A stretch of 64,000 nt of DNA, taken from Amycolatopsis sp. WQ 127309. GTDB taxonomy: Bacteria > Actinomycetota > Actinomycetes > Mycobacteriales > Pseudonocardiaceae. Position numbers and translations under genes: made by a program. The DNA lies in contig NZ_CP095481.1 of assembly GCF_023023025.1 (NCBI RefSeq), forward strand, positions 9,747,001 to 9,811,000. Reading direction: 5' to 3'. Under the pieces are notes generated by a model. That model was not told where the DNA came from. It saw only the letters and a list, made by a program, of their open reading frames with translations, and ran no database searches. Shown here in pieces: positions 26,364 to 35,800 of this stretch (position 1 is its first letter; each line of letters begins with the position of its first letter).

Positions 26364-28160
26364 TCAGAGCTCGACGACGCTGACGGCGGGCTCGGCCACG
26401 GGGGCGGCCCCGCCGTCGAGCGCGGCCGCCAGCTCGGCGGCCGTGGCGTGCTGGTAGAGCTGCGTGATCACCAGGTCCGGATAGGACCGTCGCAGGCGGG
26501 CGAAGACGGTCAGTGCCTTGAAGGAGTCGCCGCCGATCTCCAGGAACCGTTCCGCGCGGCCGATTCCCGGCCGGCCGAGCACGTCCGCCCAGGCGTCCAG
26601 CACGAGCCGCTCGGTGGCCGACCGCGGGGGGTCGCCGGCGACCGTCGCCCGGGCGGTCCGGCCGGCCGCACTCCGCAGCGCGGCGAAGTCGGTCTTGCCG
26701 TTGAGGTTCACCGGGATCGTGTCGACGAAGTGCACCCGGCTGGGCACGAGCGCGGACGGCAGGACCTCGCGCAGCGCGCGGCTGAGCTCGGCCGGGTCAC
26801 CGGCTCCGGTGACGTAGGCGACGAGCTCCACCGGACCGCCGGCCACCGGCTCTTCACCGGTCACCACCGCCTGGCGGATGCCGGGCCGGGCCAGCAGCGC
26901 GGCCTCGACCTCCCCCGGCTCGACCCGGTTGCCACGCACCTTGAGCTGGCGGTCCGCCCGGCCGAGGTAGTCGAGTTCGCCACCGGGGCCGGCGACGACG
27001 ACGTCGTCGGTGCAGTAGTACGTCCCGTCACCGAGCTCGACGAACTTCGCCGCGGTCAGCTCGGGTTCACCGAGGTAGCCGTCGGCGAGGCAGTCGCCGC
27101 CGAGGTACAGCACGCCCGCCTCGCCGGGGGCGAGCGGACCGCCGTCCCCGTCGAGCACCCGCGCCCGCACGCCCGCCAGCGGCGTGCCGACCGGCACCCG
27201 GGGCAGGTCGGCGTCCTGCGGGCGGACCCGGTGCGTCGTCGCGAGGATCGTCGCTTCCGAAGGCCCGTAACCGTTGTGCACCTCCAGGTCGGGCCGGACG
27301 GCGAAGATCGCCCGGGCCAGCCGGGGCGGGAAGGCCTCCCCCGCCACGACGAGCAGGGTCCGGGGCAGCAGCGCGGCCAGGTCGCCCTCCGCGGCCAGCA
27401 CCTCCAGCTGGGACGGGGTGTAGGTGAGGCAGTCGGCCGGGTGGTCGCGGAGGTCGGCGGCGAGCGCGCGTGGATCGAGCGTGGTGTCGCGGCTGTAGAC
27501 GTCGAGCCGTGCGCCGGAGAGCAGCGCGCCGTAGACCGACACCTTGCCGAGGTCGGCCGCGAACGTCGTGGTGAGGCCGAAACTCGCGAGGCCGGTGGCG
27601 GCCACCCGCTCGAAGAAGGCCGCCGTGTAGTTCAGCACCGCCCGGTGGGTGACGACGACCGCTTTCGGCACCCCCGTGGACCCCGAGGTGCACACCAGGT
27701 AGGCGACGTCGCCGGGTGCCACCCCGGGCGCGACGCGGTAGGGCGCCGACGCGGTCTCGTCGACGACGGTCGCCGGGGGCGCTGCGGACGGCAGCCGGGC
27801 GAGGTTGCGGTCGTCGGTGAAGACCGCCCGCGCTCCGGTCGTGGCCAGCAGTGCCGCGATCCGCGGGTCCGGGTCGGTCGTCTCGATGTGCACGTACGCC
27901 GCCCCGACCGCCCAGGCCGCCAGCACGGCGATCATCGAGCGGTGGGACCGGTCGAGCAGGGTGGCGACCACGTCACCGCGGCCGACTCCCCGCGCGCGCA
28001 ACCAGTCGGCGGCGGCGCCGGCGGCGCCGGCCAGCTCCGGGTAACCGAGGACCGCGGCGTCCTGCCGCAGTGCGGGACGGTCGCCGGCGTTCGCGGCGGC
28101 CGCCGCGAACGCGTGCGCTCCGGTCGGGACCCGGCGCAGCGGGTCGGACGGGCCGGGCAT
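26364..28160 (-). CDS. NRPS adenylation - carrier didomain (atypical A domain)
   Basis: A 598-residue A-PCP. The A3 core is YLVCTSGSTGVPKAVVVTH, about residues 153-171. A5 is NGYGPSEATI, A7 YCTDDVV, A8 GRADRQLKVRGNRVEPGEVE, and the A10 Lys is in NLNGKTDF (about 488). The carrier motif is FLEIGGDSFKAL (Ser about 543). The A4 region reads TTFAADLGKVSVYG, so the residue aligned with the conserved Asp that holds the alpha-amino group is Ala. The substrate is thus unlikely to be an ordinary alpha-amino acid. ATG 28160 has GAAGGAG 6 nt upstream; ATG 28193, overlapping the ACP stop, is possible. MbtH follows directly. Confidence 0.9.
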   Translation of the reverse strand: MPGPSDPLRRVPTGAHAFAAAAANAGDRPALRQDAAVLGYPELAGAAGAAADWLRARGVGRGDVVATLLDRSHRSMIAVLAAWAVGAAYVHIETTDPDPRIAALLATTGARAVFTDDRNLARLPSAAPPATVVDETASAPYRVAPGVAPGDVAYLVCTSGSTGVPKAVVVTHRAVLNYTAAFFERVAATGLASFGLTTTFAADLGKVSVYGALLSGARLDVYSRDTTLDPRALAADLRDHPADCLTYTPSQLEVLAAEGDLAALLPRTLLVVAGEAFPPRLARAIFAVRPDLEVHNGYGPSEATILATTHRVRPQDADLPRVPVGTPLAGVRARVLDGDGGPLAPGEAGVLYLGGDCLADGYLGEPELTAAKFVELGDGTYYCTDDVVVAGPGGELDYLGRADRQLKVRGNRVEPGEVEAALLARPGIRQAVVTGEEPVAGGPVELVAYVTGAGDPAELSRALREVLPSALVPSRVHFVDTIPVNLNGKTDFAALRSAAGRTARATVAGDPPRSATERLVLDAWADVLGRPGIGRAERFLEIGGDSFKALTVFARLRRSYPDLVITQLYQHATAAELAAALDGGAAPVAEPAVSVVEL

Positions 28161-28189
28161 GGGCACTCCTTCGGTCGGGCGGCCCGCGG

Positions 28190-28453
28190 TCATCGGCTCA
28201 GACCGGAGCGGTGAGCGGCGGCGGTGAGCTCGGCGAGCGCGCCCACCGATTCCGTGGCCAGGTAGGTCTTGAGGACCAGCCGGACCCCGAAGGCGTCCTC
28301 CACCGCGGTGAACAGGCGCAGGGCGGTGTGGCTGCTCCAGCCCGGCAGCTCGGCGAAGCGCCGGTCCGGCGTGATCTCGGCAGCCGGCACGTCGGTCACC
28401 GTGGCGACCAGCCGGGCCAGTTCGGGTGCGAGGTCCGTGGTGGTTTCAGGCAT
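28190..28453 (-). CDS. acyl carrier protein with altered DSL motif
   Basis: An 87-residue discrete ACP. The fold is clear (helix 1 LARLVATVTDVPAAEI, helix 2 TALRLFTAVEDAFGVRL). The phosphopantetheine motif, normally Asp-Ser-Leu, reads Ser-Ser-His in ELPGWSSHTALRL; by alignment from helix 2, S41 is the modified Ser. It overlaps the FkbH gene by 8 nt and the downstream A-PCP region by an ATGA, so it is probably the carrier loaded by FkbH. The unusual motif may mark a dedicated glyceryl-type carrier. Confidence 0.85.
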   Translation of the reverse strand: MPETTTDLAPELARLVATVTDVPAAEITPDRRFAELPGWSSHTALRLFTAVEDAFGVRLVLKTYLATESVGALAELTAAAHRSGLSR

Positions 28454-30320
28454 GAGCGGTTGTCCGTTCTCCGAAGTGCAGCGTGAGCCACGGGGGCGTG
28501 AGCGGGTGTTCCCGCGGCAAGGACAGGACTCGCCGGCCGGCCTCGTGCCCGGTGAACCCGGCGTCGGTGAGGAACTTCTCCGCCGGCCCGTTGCGGCCGG
28601 TCGGCCGGAACCCGGCTTCGAGCCGGTCCACGCCGGCGGCCGTGGCCAGGTCGGCGACGGTCTGCAGCACGGCGAACTCGATCCCGCGTGCGAAAACCCG
28701 GCAGCTCATCACCATGTTCTCGATCAGCCAGCACCCCTCGTGCCCGGCGACCCACACCGCGCCGACGACGCCCTCGTCGCCGAAGCGGTCCGCGACTTCG
28801 AAGGCGAGCACGAGCCCGTCCGGTGCCGCGGCGAGCTCCCGGGTCCGCTGCTCGGAATGCGCGTGGCCGGTGAAGGTGAACTGGTTGGTGCGGGCACCCA
28901 GCTGCACCACCCGGGGCAGCTGGTACTCATCGGCCGCCCGCACGCGCACCACCAGCTCCAGGCCGGCGAGGTAGTCCTCTGTGGACGGACGGGTTTCCTG
29001 CCACCGGTGCCGTTCTTCGCGGGCCTGGTAGAGCTCGGTGCGCCGCCGGTCCGTGTCGGTCGTCGCGAGCACGTCGAAGTGACCGCCGGCCAGCAGGGTG
29101 CCGACGTGGTCCGCCGGATCGCCGTCCAGCCGGAGCACCGCCACCTCCGGCAGCGCACCGCGGACCAGTTCGCACTCGAACGGCGAGTCGTCGGCGAAGA
29201 CGAAGCTGTCGAGCCCGAGGTTCAGCTCGGCGGCGATCTCCGCGAGACTGCCGTCCTTGGCGTCCCAGCCCGCCTTCACGGCCACGAAGTCGCCGCGCCG
29301 CAGGAGCAGCGCGGGGTGCTCGGCGAACACCCGCTCCACCAGGTCCGGGTCGTTCTTGCTGGCGATGGCCAGCAGGATTCCCTGGCGCCGCAGTGCAAGC
29401 GCGGCGCGCTGCACCGCGACGAAGGCGTTGCCCGGGTACAACGGGCCGACCTCGATGTTCTCCGGGCCGTCGTCGCCGAGCACCCCGCCCCACACGGTGT
29501 TGTCGAGGTCCAGCACGAGGCACTTGCGCGACGTCCCGGCGAGCGCGCGGGCGTACCCCGCGGCTTCCCGGGCGTAGCACCACTCGAGCCCCGGCGACCA
29601 CGCCATGCCGGCGAAGCGGTGCAGCCGCTCGTCACGCAACGGCACCGGCGAGCTCGCGAGCAACGTCTCCAGGTCGAGCACGTCGACGCGGCCGCCCGGC
29701 TCGGCCAGGTCGAGGAGGCCGAGGTTCAGCTCCCGCCAGAGCCGGCCCAGTGTCGCGCGGTCCCGGTGCGCGATGAGGGTCCGGGGCCGCTCGGCCGGCA
29801 GCGGCACGGTGTGGACGAGGATCCGGCCGGTGCCGTGCCGGGCGAACGCCCCGACGGCACCAGTGAAGCGGGCCAAGCGGTCCCGGGTCTGCGTCCGGGC
29901 GTCGTCGAGGTCCTCCGGGCTGGACTCGTCCGGGAGGAAGAGCCGCTCGTCGGTGAGGCACAGCGTGAGATCGGGGGCGAAGCGGGCGAGCGCGGAGTCG
30001 CCGGCTTCCAGCTGCAGCAGCAGCCGGTCCGGCGGCGTGAGCTCGATCCGGGCGTCGATGCCTGCCGCGAGCAGGGCGACCCGCAGCAGCGGCACGACGC
30101 CGTCCGCGGTGAAGGAGGCCGCGACCGCGACCCGCAGCGTGCGTGGCGCACGTCCCGCGGGCAACAGCAGGGCCGGGTCCGTGCCGGCCAGCAGCCGGGC
30201 CGCTTCGCGGACCCGGCCGACGTCGCCGGTCCGGGTCAGCAGCGCCGGCAGGCCGGGATCGGGTGCGGCGCCCGGCTCGGCCAGGCGGCGCACGCGGGCG
30301 AGCAGATCTTCCACGATCAT
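28446..30320 (-). CDS. FkbH-like HAD/GNAT protein (3-carbon unit loading)
   Basis: A 624-residue protein. An N-terminal region of about 250 residues precedes a HAD-like domain with CLVLDLDNTVWGG (D271, D273, T275). Next come IASKNDPDLVERVF and VFADDSPFECELV, and then a C-terminal acyltransferase-like domain (LIENMVMSCRVFARGIEFAVL). FkbH proteins take 1,3-bisphosphoglycerate, dephosphorylate it and load a glyceryl group on a discrete ACP. That unit goes on to methoxymalonyl-, hydroxymalonyl- or tetronate-type building blocks. The ACP gene follows with an 8-nt overlap, and a KASIII-like gene lies 24 nt upstream. No dehydrogenase or methyltransferase pair is present, which argues against methoxymalonyl. 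Confidence 0.92.
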   Translation of the reverse strand: MIVEDLLARVRRLAEPGAAPDPGLPALLTRTGDVGRVREAARLLAGTDPALLLPAGRAPRTLRVAVAASFTADGVVPLLRVALLAAGIDARIELTPPDRLLLQLEAGDSALARFAPDLTLCLTDERLFLPDESSPEDLDDARTQTRDRLARFTGAVGAFARHGTGRILVHTVPLPAERPRTLIAHRDRATLGRLWRELNLGLLDLAEPGGRVDVLDLETLLASSPVPLRDERLHRFAGMAWSPGLEWCYAREAAGYARALAGTSRKCLVLDLDNTVWGGVLGDDGPENIEVGPLYPGNAFVAVQRAALALRRQGILLAIASKNDPDLVERVFAEHPALLLRRGDFVAVKAGWDAKDGSLAEIAAELNLGLDSFVFADDSPFECELVRGALPEVAVLRLDGDPADHVGTLLAGGHFDVLATTDTDRRRTELYQAREERHRWQETRPSTEDYLAGLELVVRVRAADEYQLPRVVQLGARTNQFTFTGHAHSEQRTRELAAAPDGLVLAFEVADRFGDEGVVGAVWVAGHEGCWLIENMVMSCRVFARGIEFAVLQTVADLATAAGVDRLEAGFRPTGRNGPAEKFLTDAGFTGHEAGRRVLSLPREHPLTPPWLTLHFGERTTAHA

Positions 30321-30344
30321 CCTTGTCCTCGCTCGGGAACGGGT

Positions 30345-31442
30345 TCAGATCCGCAGCAGCGTGCACGCCCAGTGCATGCCGCTGCCCGTGCTCAGCAGGG
30401 CGACGACGTCGCCGGGCACGAGCTCCCCGCCCGACAGCAGCCGCTCCAGGCTGATCAGCTGGTCCGCCGGGCCGCAGTGGCCGTGCGCCAGGGCCTGCTC
30501 GACGTTGGTGCGGTCGAGCGGAATCCCCAGTTCCTCGGCCAATGCTGCGAAGGCGGGCCGGTTGTCGTGCAGGTAGAGCACGCGCTCCAGCTCATCGACC
30601 GGGACACCGGCCCGGTCGCAGGCCCGCTGGAGCACCTCGCGGGTCCGCGCGCCGAGCCCGTCGGCGAAGGCCAGGGCCGCGCGGCCGTCGCCGTCGAAGA
30701 ACCGGTCCATCCGCTCGGCCATCGGCGCGATGCCCACCGGGAGCGTCCCGGTGAACGGCCGGGCCGCGCCGCCGGCCTCCATCCGCATGAAGCCGGCGTA
30801 GCGACCGTCGCTGATCGTCTCGCTCACCAGCCACCGGCAGCCCGGGTGGTCCCGGCGCAGCACCGCCGCCGCGGCGCCGTCCGCGCCGAGCGACGAACCC
30901 GTTTCGACGCGGTCCCAGTAGGTTTCGACGATCCGGTTCGCCGCGACCACCAGCGCGGTGCGGTAGCCGGGGTGGGTGGCGAACCGCCCGGCGACGGTGT
31001 CGAACGCCGTCACCCCGCCGCCGCAGGCCTGGGTCAGCAGCAGGGCCTCGGCCTGATCCGCGCCGAGCCGGTGCTGCACCGCCGCGGCGGGGTCCCAGTA
31101 CAGGTATTCGGCGATGTCCGTGATCGCCAGGACGACGAGGTCGACGTCCGCGGCGGCCACTCCGGCCCGCCGGAGCGCGGCTTCGCCCGCCTGGACGGCC
31201 AGGTCCGTCAAGCCCACCGCGGGTTCGGCGCGGTGCAGCCGCCGGTACCCCCAGTTCCGCAGCTTGGCGACGTCGGCGCCGGGCAGGTCGCCGGGTTCGC
31301 AGGGGGTGCCCAGCGCCTGGCCGAGCGCGACGATCCCCAGTCCCGGTACCCCGGGAGATCCAGGGCCTGCCGGGATGCCGGGCCCCGCGGACGTGCCGGG
31401 GCCCGGGTCTCCCGGCGAGGGCTCAGCCCACGCCGTTGACAT
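30345..31442 (-). CDS. KASIII-like ketosynthase with Pro/Gly-rich N-terminal tail
   Basis: A 365-residue thiolase-fold protein. The active-site Cys is in LLLTQACGGGVTAFD (C140). The His position is YLHDNRPAF and the Asn/His region reads AHGHCGPADQL. Relatives acting in tetronate and ester-forming pathways condense or transfer acyl units onto glyceryl-ACP. Residues 8-36 form an unusual low-complexity tail of repeated Pro-Gly steps before the fold begins at GLGIVALG. The ATG at 31442 lies inside the end of the M28 peptidase gene (20-nt overlap). It is followed by FkbH and ACP, which suggests the three act together. Confidence 0.85.
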   Translation of the reverse strand: MSTAWAEPSPGDPGPGTSAGPGIPAGPGSPGVPGLGIVALGQALGTPCEPGDLPGADVAKLRNWGYRRLHRAEPAVGLTDLAVQAGEAALRRAGVAAADVDLVVLAITDIAEYLYWDPAAAVQHRLGADQAEALLLTQACGGGVTAFDTVAGRFATHPGYRTALVVAANRIVETYWDRVETGSSLGADGAAAAVLRRDHPGCRWLVSETISDGRYAGFMRMEAGGAARPFTGTLPVGIAPMAERMDRFFDGDGRAALAFADGLGARTREVLQRACDRAGVPVDELERVLYLHDNRPAFAALAEELGIPLDRTNVEQALAHGHCGPADQLISLERLLSGGELVPGDVVALLSTGSGMHWACTLLRI

Positions 31443-32880
31443 CGGCGGTGCTCACCGCGAACCGGCCGATCGCCCACGCCATCGAGCGGCCGTTCTGGTC
31501 GAAGATGGTCTTGTTGACGTTGGCGAGGGTGTCGCACGCCTGGTGGTAGCAGTGGTCGAGCATCTCCCCTTCGGTGCCACCGAAGAGCTTCACCCACTCC
31601 GCCGACTTGATCGTGTCGGCGCCGGCGTTGACCCCGCCGGCGGCGATGCCGGCGTTGACGAACGCGCTGTGGTCGGACCGGCCGTCGAGCTCCAGCCCGA
31701 CCGTGGGCAGCTTCCGGTCGGCGAAGAAGCCGTTCACCAGCCGCGAGATCTGGTCGGATCCGGCCGGGCCGGGCCCGGTCGCGGTCTGTCCGTTGTAGAC
31801 CTGCCGGGCGAAGTTCGGCGACCCGATCATCTCGAGGTTCAGGTACAGCGCGGTCTGGCCGCGCTGCTGCGTGCTCAGCTGGTCGACGTAGTACTGCGAA
31901 CCCGCGAGCCCCTTCTCTTCGGCCGCCCACCAGGCGAACCTGACCCGGTTGCGGACCTCGGCCGCGTGCGGGGCCAGGCGCAGCGCGGTCTCGAGCAGCA
32001 TCGCCGCCGCCGCGCCGTTGTCGTTGATCCCCGGCGCGGTGTCGACGCTGTCGAGGTGCGCGCCCATCACGACCGTGTTGTCGGCGCGGCCGGTCGGCGT
32101 GTCCGCGATGAGGTTGTACGTCGTGGTGGTGATCCCGCCGCCGCGCAGGTCGACGTGCAGCGTGACCGGGCCGGCCGCGACGTCCGCCACGAGCTGCTCG
32201 GCTTCACCGCGGGGCAGGGTGGCGGTGGGGATCCGGGCGTCCTCCGGCGGCACCATGCGGTAGCGCAGGTTGAGGTCCGGGTTGGGCGAATCGGCGTTCA
32301 TCAGCATCGCCGACGCCCCCGCCGCCGCGGCCACGAGCTGCTTCTGGGTGATGAAGCAGTCGCCGACGCGGACCAGGACGATCTTGCCCCGGACGTCGGT
32401 GCCGGCGTAGTCGTCCGCCGTGCAGCCGGTGTCCTTTCCGGACGGGACGGCCGCCGTCGCGGTGAGCCCGGCGTCCGGGGTGGACACCGAGAACCGGGCG
32501 ATCTGCGGGTGCAACGTCCGGGCCTGCGGCGCGGTCTCGGCGGCCGCCTCGGCGTCGATCCGGTAGTCGGGGAAGCTGAACTGCTGGCGCTGGACCGCGT
32601 AACCGGCGCGCTTCAGCGTCTTGGTCAGGTAATCCGCCGAGGCCTCGTACCCCGGGGACCCGGAGACCCGGTGCCCGCCGTTGGCCGCGGTGAGGTCGGC
32701 CAGGGTGGCCAGGTGGTTCCACGCGTTCGCGCCGGTCACCTCCTCGGCCATCCGGTCGGCCAGCGACCGGCCCCCGGCGCCTGCGGGGCCCGCGGCGGCG
32801 AGCGAAAGCAGGGTGGCTGCGGCCGTCAGCACGACCAGCGGCTTGCGCCGCAGCGGGGTGCGGCTCGGTGTTCTCTTCAC
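31423..32880 (-). CDS. secreted M28 family metallopeptidase with PA domain
   Basis: A 485-residue protein. A basic N-terminus and hydrophobic stretch (KPLVVLTAAATLLSLAAAG) form a Sec signal peptide. A PA-type insert follows, around residues 150-240. The di-zinc peptidase residues are GAHLDSVDTAPGINDNGAA (His, Asp), WAAEEKGLAGS (Glu pair) and GRSDHSAF (His). The family comprises aminopeptidases acting outside the cell. GTG 32880 overlaps the megasynthase stop (GTGA), so it is firmly in the operon. It could trim a precursor peptide after export (prodrug maturation) or supply amino acids; the former is attractive but unproven. Confidence 0.88.
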   Translation of the reverse strand: MKRTPSRTPLRRKPLVVLTAAATLLSLAAAGPAGAGGRSLADRMAEEVTGANAWNHLATLADLTAANGGHRVSGSPGYEASADYLTKTLKRAGYAVQRQQFSFPDYRIDAEAAAETAPQARTLHPQIARFSVSTPDAGLTATAAVPSGKDTGCTADDYAGTDVRGKIVLVRVGDCFITQKQLVAAAAGASAMLMNADSPNPDLNLRYRMVPPEDARIPTATLPRGEAEQLVADVAAGPVTLHVDLRGGGITTTTYNLIADTPTGRADNTVVMGAHLDSVDTAPGINDNGAAAAMLLETALRLAPHAAEVRNRVRFAWWAAEEKGLAGSQYYVDQLSTQQRGQTALYLNLEMIGSPNFARQVYNGQTATGPGPAGSDQISRLVNGFFADRKLPTVGLELDGRSDHSAFVNAGIAAGGVNAGADTIKSAEWVKLFGGTEGEMLDHCYHQACDTLANVNKTIFDQNGRSMAWAIGRFAVSTADVNGVG

Positions 32881-35800
32881 GGGTTCTCGACTCCTTCGTC
32901 GTTTTCTTCGGACGGGGACGATCGCTCGATCGCGGCCCCGAAGTGCTCGGCGAGCTGCCGGACCGAGTCCTCGGCCAGCAGGTCGCCGCTGTAGCGCCAC
33001 CGCACGTGGAGCCGGTCGCCGGCCACGCTCGGGTAGATCTCCAGCCCGCAGGTGCGGGGCAGGTCGTGCGAGCGGTCCCGGCCGACGAGGTCGGTGCGCA
33101 CGTCACCGAGCGTCCCGGCCGGGTCGTCCCGGCCCGTGCCCAGGAACGCCGGGGCGCCCCAGAACGAGAAGAGCAGGGCCGGTGCGGGAATCGCGGCCAG
33201 CCGGCCGCGGACCAGCGGGTCGGGGTGCAGCCGTAGCGCGGGCTCGAAGTCGAAGCCGCCGCGAGGCACCGAACGCAGCTCCGCCGCGACCGCCGCCGTG
33301 TGGGCCTCGCCCGTGCGACGGCCGGGCAAGCTCAGCGCGAAGGGGTGGGTCGCGTTGAAGTAGCCGACCGTCCGCCCGAGATCCACGTCGCCCGAGAGGT
33401 CCTCCCGGCCGTGGCCGACCAGCTTGATCGCGACCTCGCCGCCGCGCACCCCGAGCCAGTGCTGCAGCGCGGTGCCGAGCCCGGCCAGCAGCTGCTCGTA
33501 CCGCGTGGCCCCGGCGGTGACCGCGGCGAGCGGGTACCCGGTGTCCAGCTCCCGGGTCGCGGCCTCGACGCCGAACCCGCCGGGTGGCAGTGGCCTCAGC
33601 TGCGCACTCCACGACCGGTCCAGCCAGTAGCCGACGTCCAGCCGGTCCGGCTCTTCCCGGATCGTGCGGGCCAGCCGCCGGGTCCAGCTCGGGAAGTCCG
33701 GGCCCGGCGGCGGCAACGGCCGGCCGTCGAGCAGCGCGGCCAGTTCCTCGGTCAGGACGTTCCACGAGTACAGGTCCACCACGGCGTGGTGGATGGCCAG
33801 GACCAGGTCGTCCGGGCCATCCCCCGCGGCCCGCCGGAACACGCCGGCGCGGCAGACGGGCCCCTCGGCGAGGCTCAGGGTCTCGTGCAACCCGGTCGCG
33901 AGGTCGTCCACCGCTGCCGCCCACCGGGCCGGGGAGACGTCGCGCAGGTCGAACTCGGTCGACGACGGCGGTTCCGGCGCCACGGTCTGCGTCCAGCCGT
34001 CCCCGGCCGGGCGCAGCCGCGCGCGGAGCACGGGATGGCGCTCGGCGAGTACCCGCAAGGCCCGGTCCAGCTCATCCGTACCGACCGATCGCCGGAGGGC
34101 GTAGCCGACGCCGTGGTTCCAGTAGTCGGGTCGAGGTACCTCCCGGGCGAGGAACTCCAGCTGGGCCGGCGAAGCACCGATGTCCGTGTCGTCCGCCTCG
34201 CTCACGCGCTCCGCGGTCCGCTCGGGTTCGAGTTCGGTGGTGACCCGGGCGATGGCCTCGATCGTCCGGTGGTCGAGGATGTGCTTGGGCCGCAGCGAAA
34301 GCCCGGCCGCGGCCGCGGCGGACGCCAGGGCGATCGCCGTCATCGAGTCGCCGCCCGCTTCGAGGAAGTCGTCGAGGACGCCGAGGCGTCCCGGCCCGAA
34401 CCGCTCGCCCCACAGGGCGGTGAGCCGCTCCTCCATCGGCGTGCGAGGCGGCACGTGGGCCGGCCGGCCCGGGACCGGTGGCCGTTGCGGTGCGGTTCGC
34501 ACGGCCGCTGTCCCGGCGACGGACCCGACCCGGAACCCGGCGTCCTCGGCCACGACCCGGCCGAGCAGCCCGAGGTAGGCGTCGAGCCACTCTTGGGCGG
34601 TAGTGGCCTCGAAGGAACCGGTGTCGTACTGCAGGCGGCCGCGCAGTTCGTCGCCGTACTCCAGCAGCACGAGCCCGACCGGGAACGCCTGCCCGCCCTG
34701 GCCGACGTCGAGCAGTTCGACTCCCGGGCCGTCCGTGCCCAGCCGCGTCAGTGGTGCGACGTCGGTGGAAAGGCTGAACATCGTGGCGGCCAGCGGGTCC
34801 GCTGAGCCCGGACGGGCGATCCGCCGCAGCCGGTCAGTGGGCAAGCCCTGGTGCTCGACCGCTCGCAGCGACGCCGTCCGGACCGCGTCGACCAGCGCGC
34901 TGAACGGCTCTTCGGGCCGCACCCGGACCCGCACCACCAACGTGGTCGCGTAGTTGCCGACCACCGGTTCGTCTTCCGGCCGGCGGCCGGCCGCCGGGAC
35001 CGCGACGCAGACGTCCGGGTCACCGGTGAGCTGCCACAGCAGCACCGCCCAGGCGGCGAGCAGCACCATGTTCGGCGTCCGGCGCGAGCGACGGGACAGC
35101 TCCCGCAGCCCGGCGGCCAGGTCCGGGGCCAGCCCGAAGACGACCTCGTCGTGGCCGGTGCCCGTGGCGGCCCCGTCGGCCGGGAGCGGGACGTAGCGGC
35201 TGCCGGCCAGGTAGTCCTGCCAGAACCGGGTCAGGTCCGCCCCTTCCGGACCGTCCAAAGTGGAGCGCTGGTCGGCGACGTGCGCGAAGTAGTGCCGGGC
35301 GGGGGTGGTCCCCGCGCCGCCCAGGTCGTCGAACAAGAGTCGCCACGACCAGCCGTCGACGAACAGGTGGTGGAACGTCAGCAGCAGGACGTCCCGCGTC
35401 CGGTCGGCGAACCGGGCCCGCACGACTTCGTACCGCCCGGGCCCGGTGTACGGCGACAAGGGCATGGCCACGAGGCCGCGCAAAGCGCGCAGCAACGCCT
35501 GGCGCGCTTCGGGTCCCCGCTCGGGGAACGCGGTCAGGTCGAGCTCCGTGATCACCGGGCGCACCGGTTCCGCCGGCGCGATCACCTGCTCGGGCGTGCC
35601 GTCGTGGCTGTCCTCGAGGTACGCCCGCACCATCGGGTGCCGGGCGGCGAGGCCGGTGAGCAGGGTGCTCAGGGCCGGCAGGTCGGCGTCGTCCGCGAGC
35701 AGGAACGCCGCGGGCAGGTGGTAGGTGGCCGCTTCCGGGTCGAGCCGGTACCCGGCCCAGATCGCGAGCTGCTCGCCCGACAACGGGCTTCGCGCGCCGG

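Noticed and set aside
28269..31439. A 1056-residue plus-strand open frame opposite FkbH and KASIII
   Set aside because: It is a shadow of the FkbH/KASIII reading frames with no recognisable protein features.
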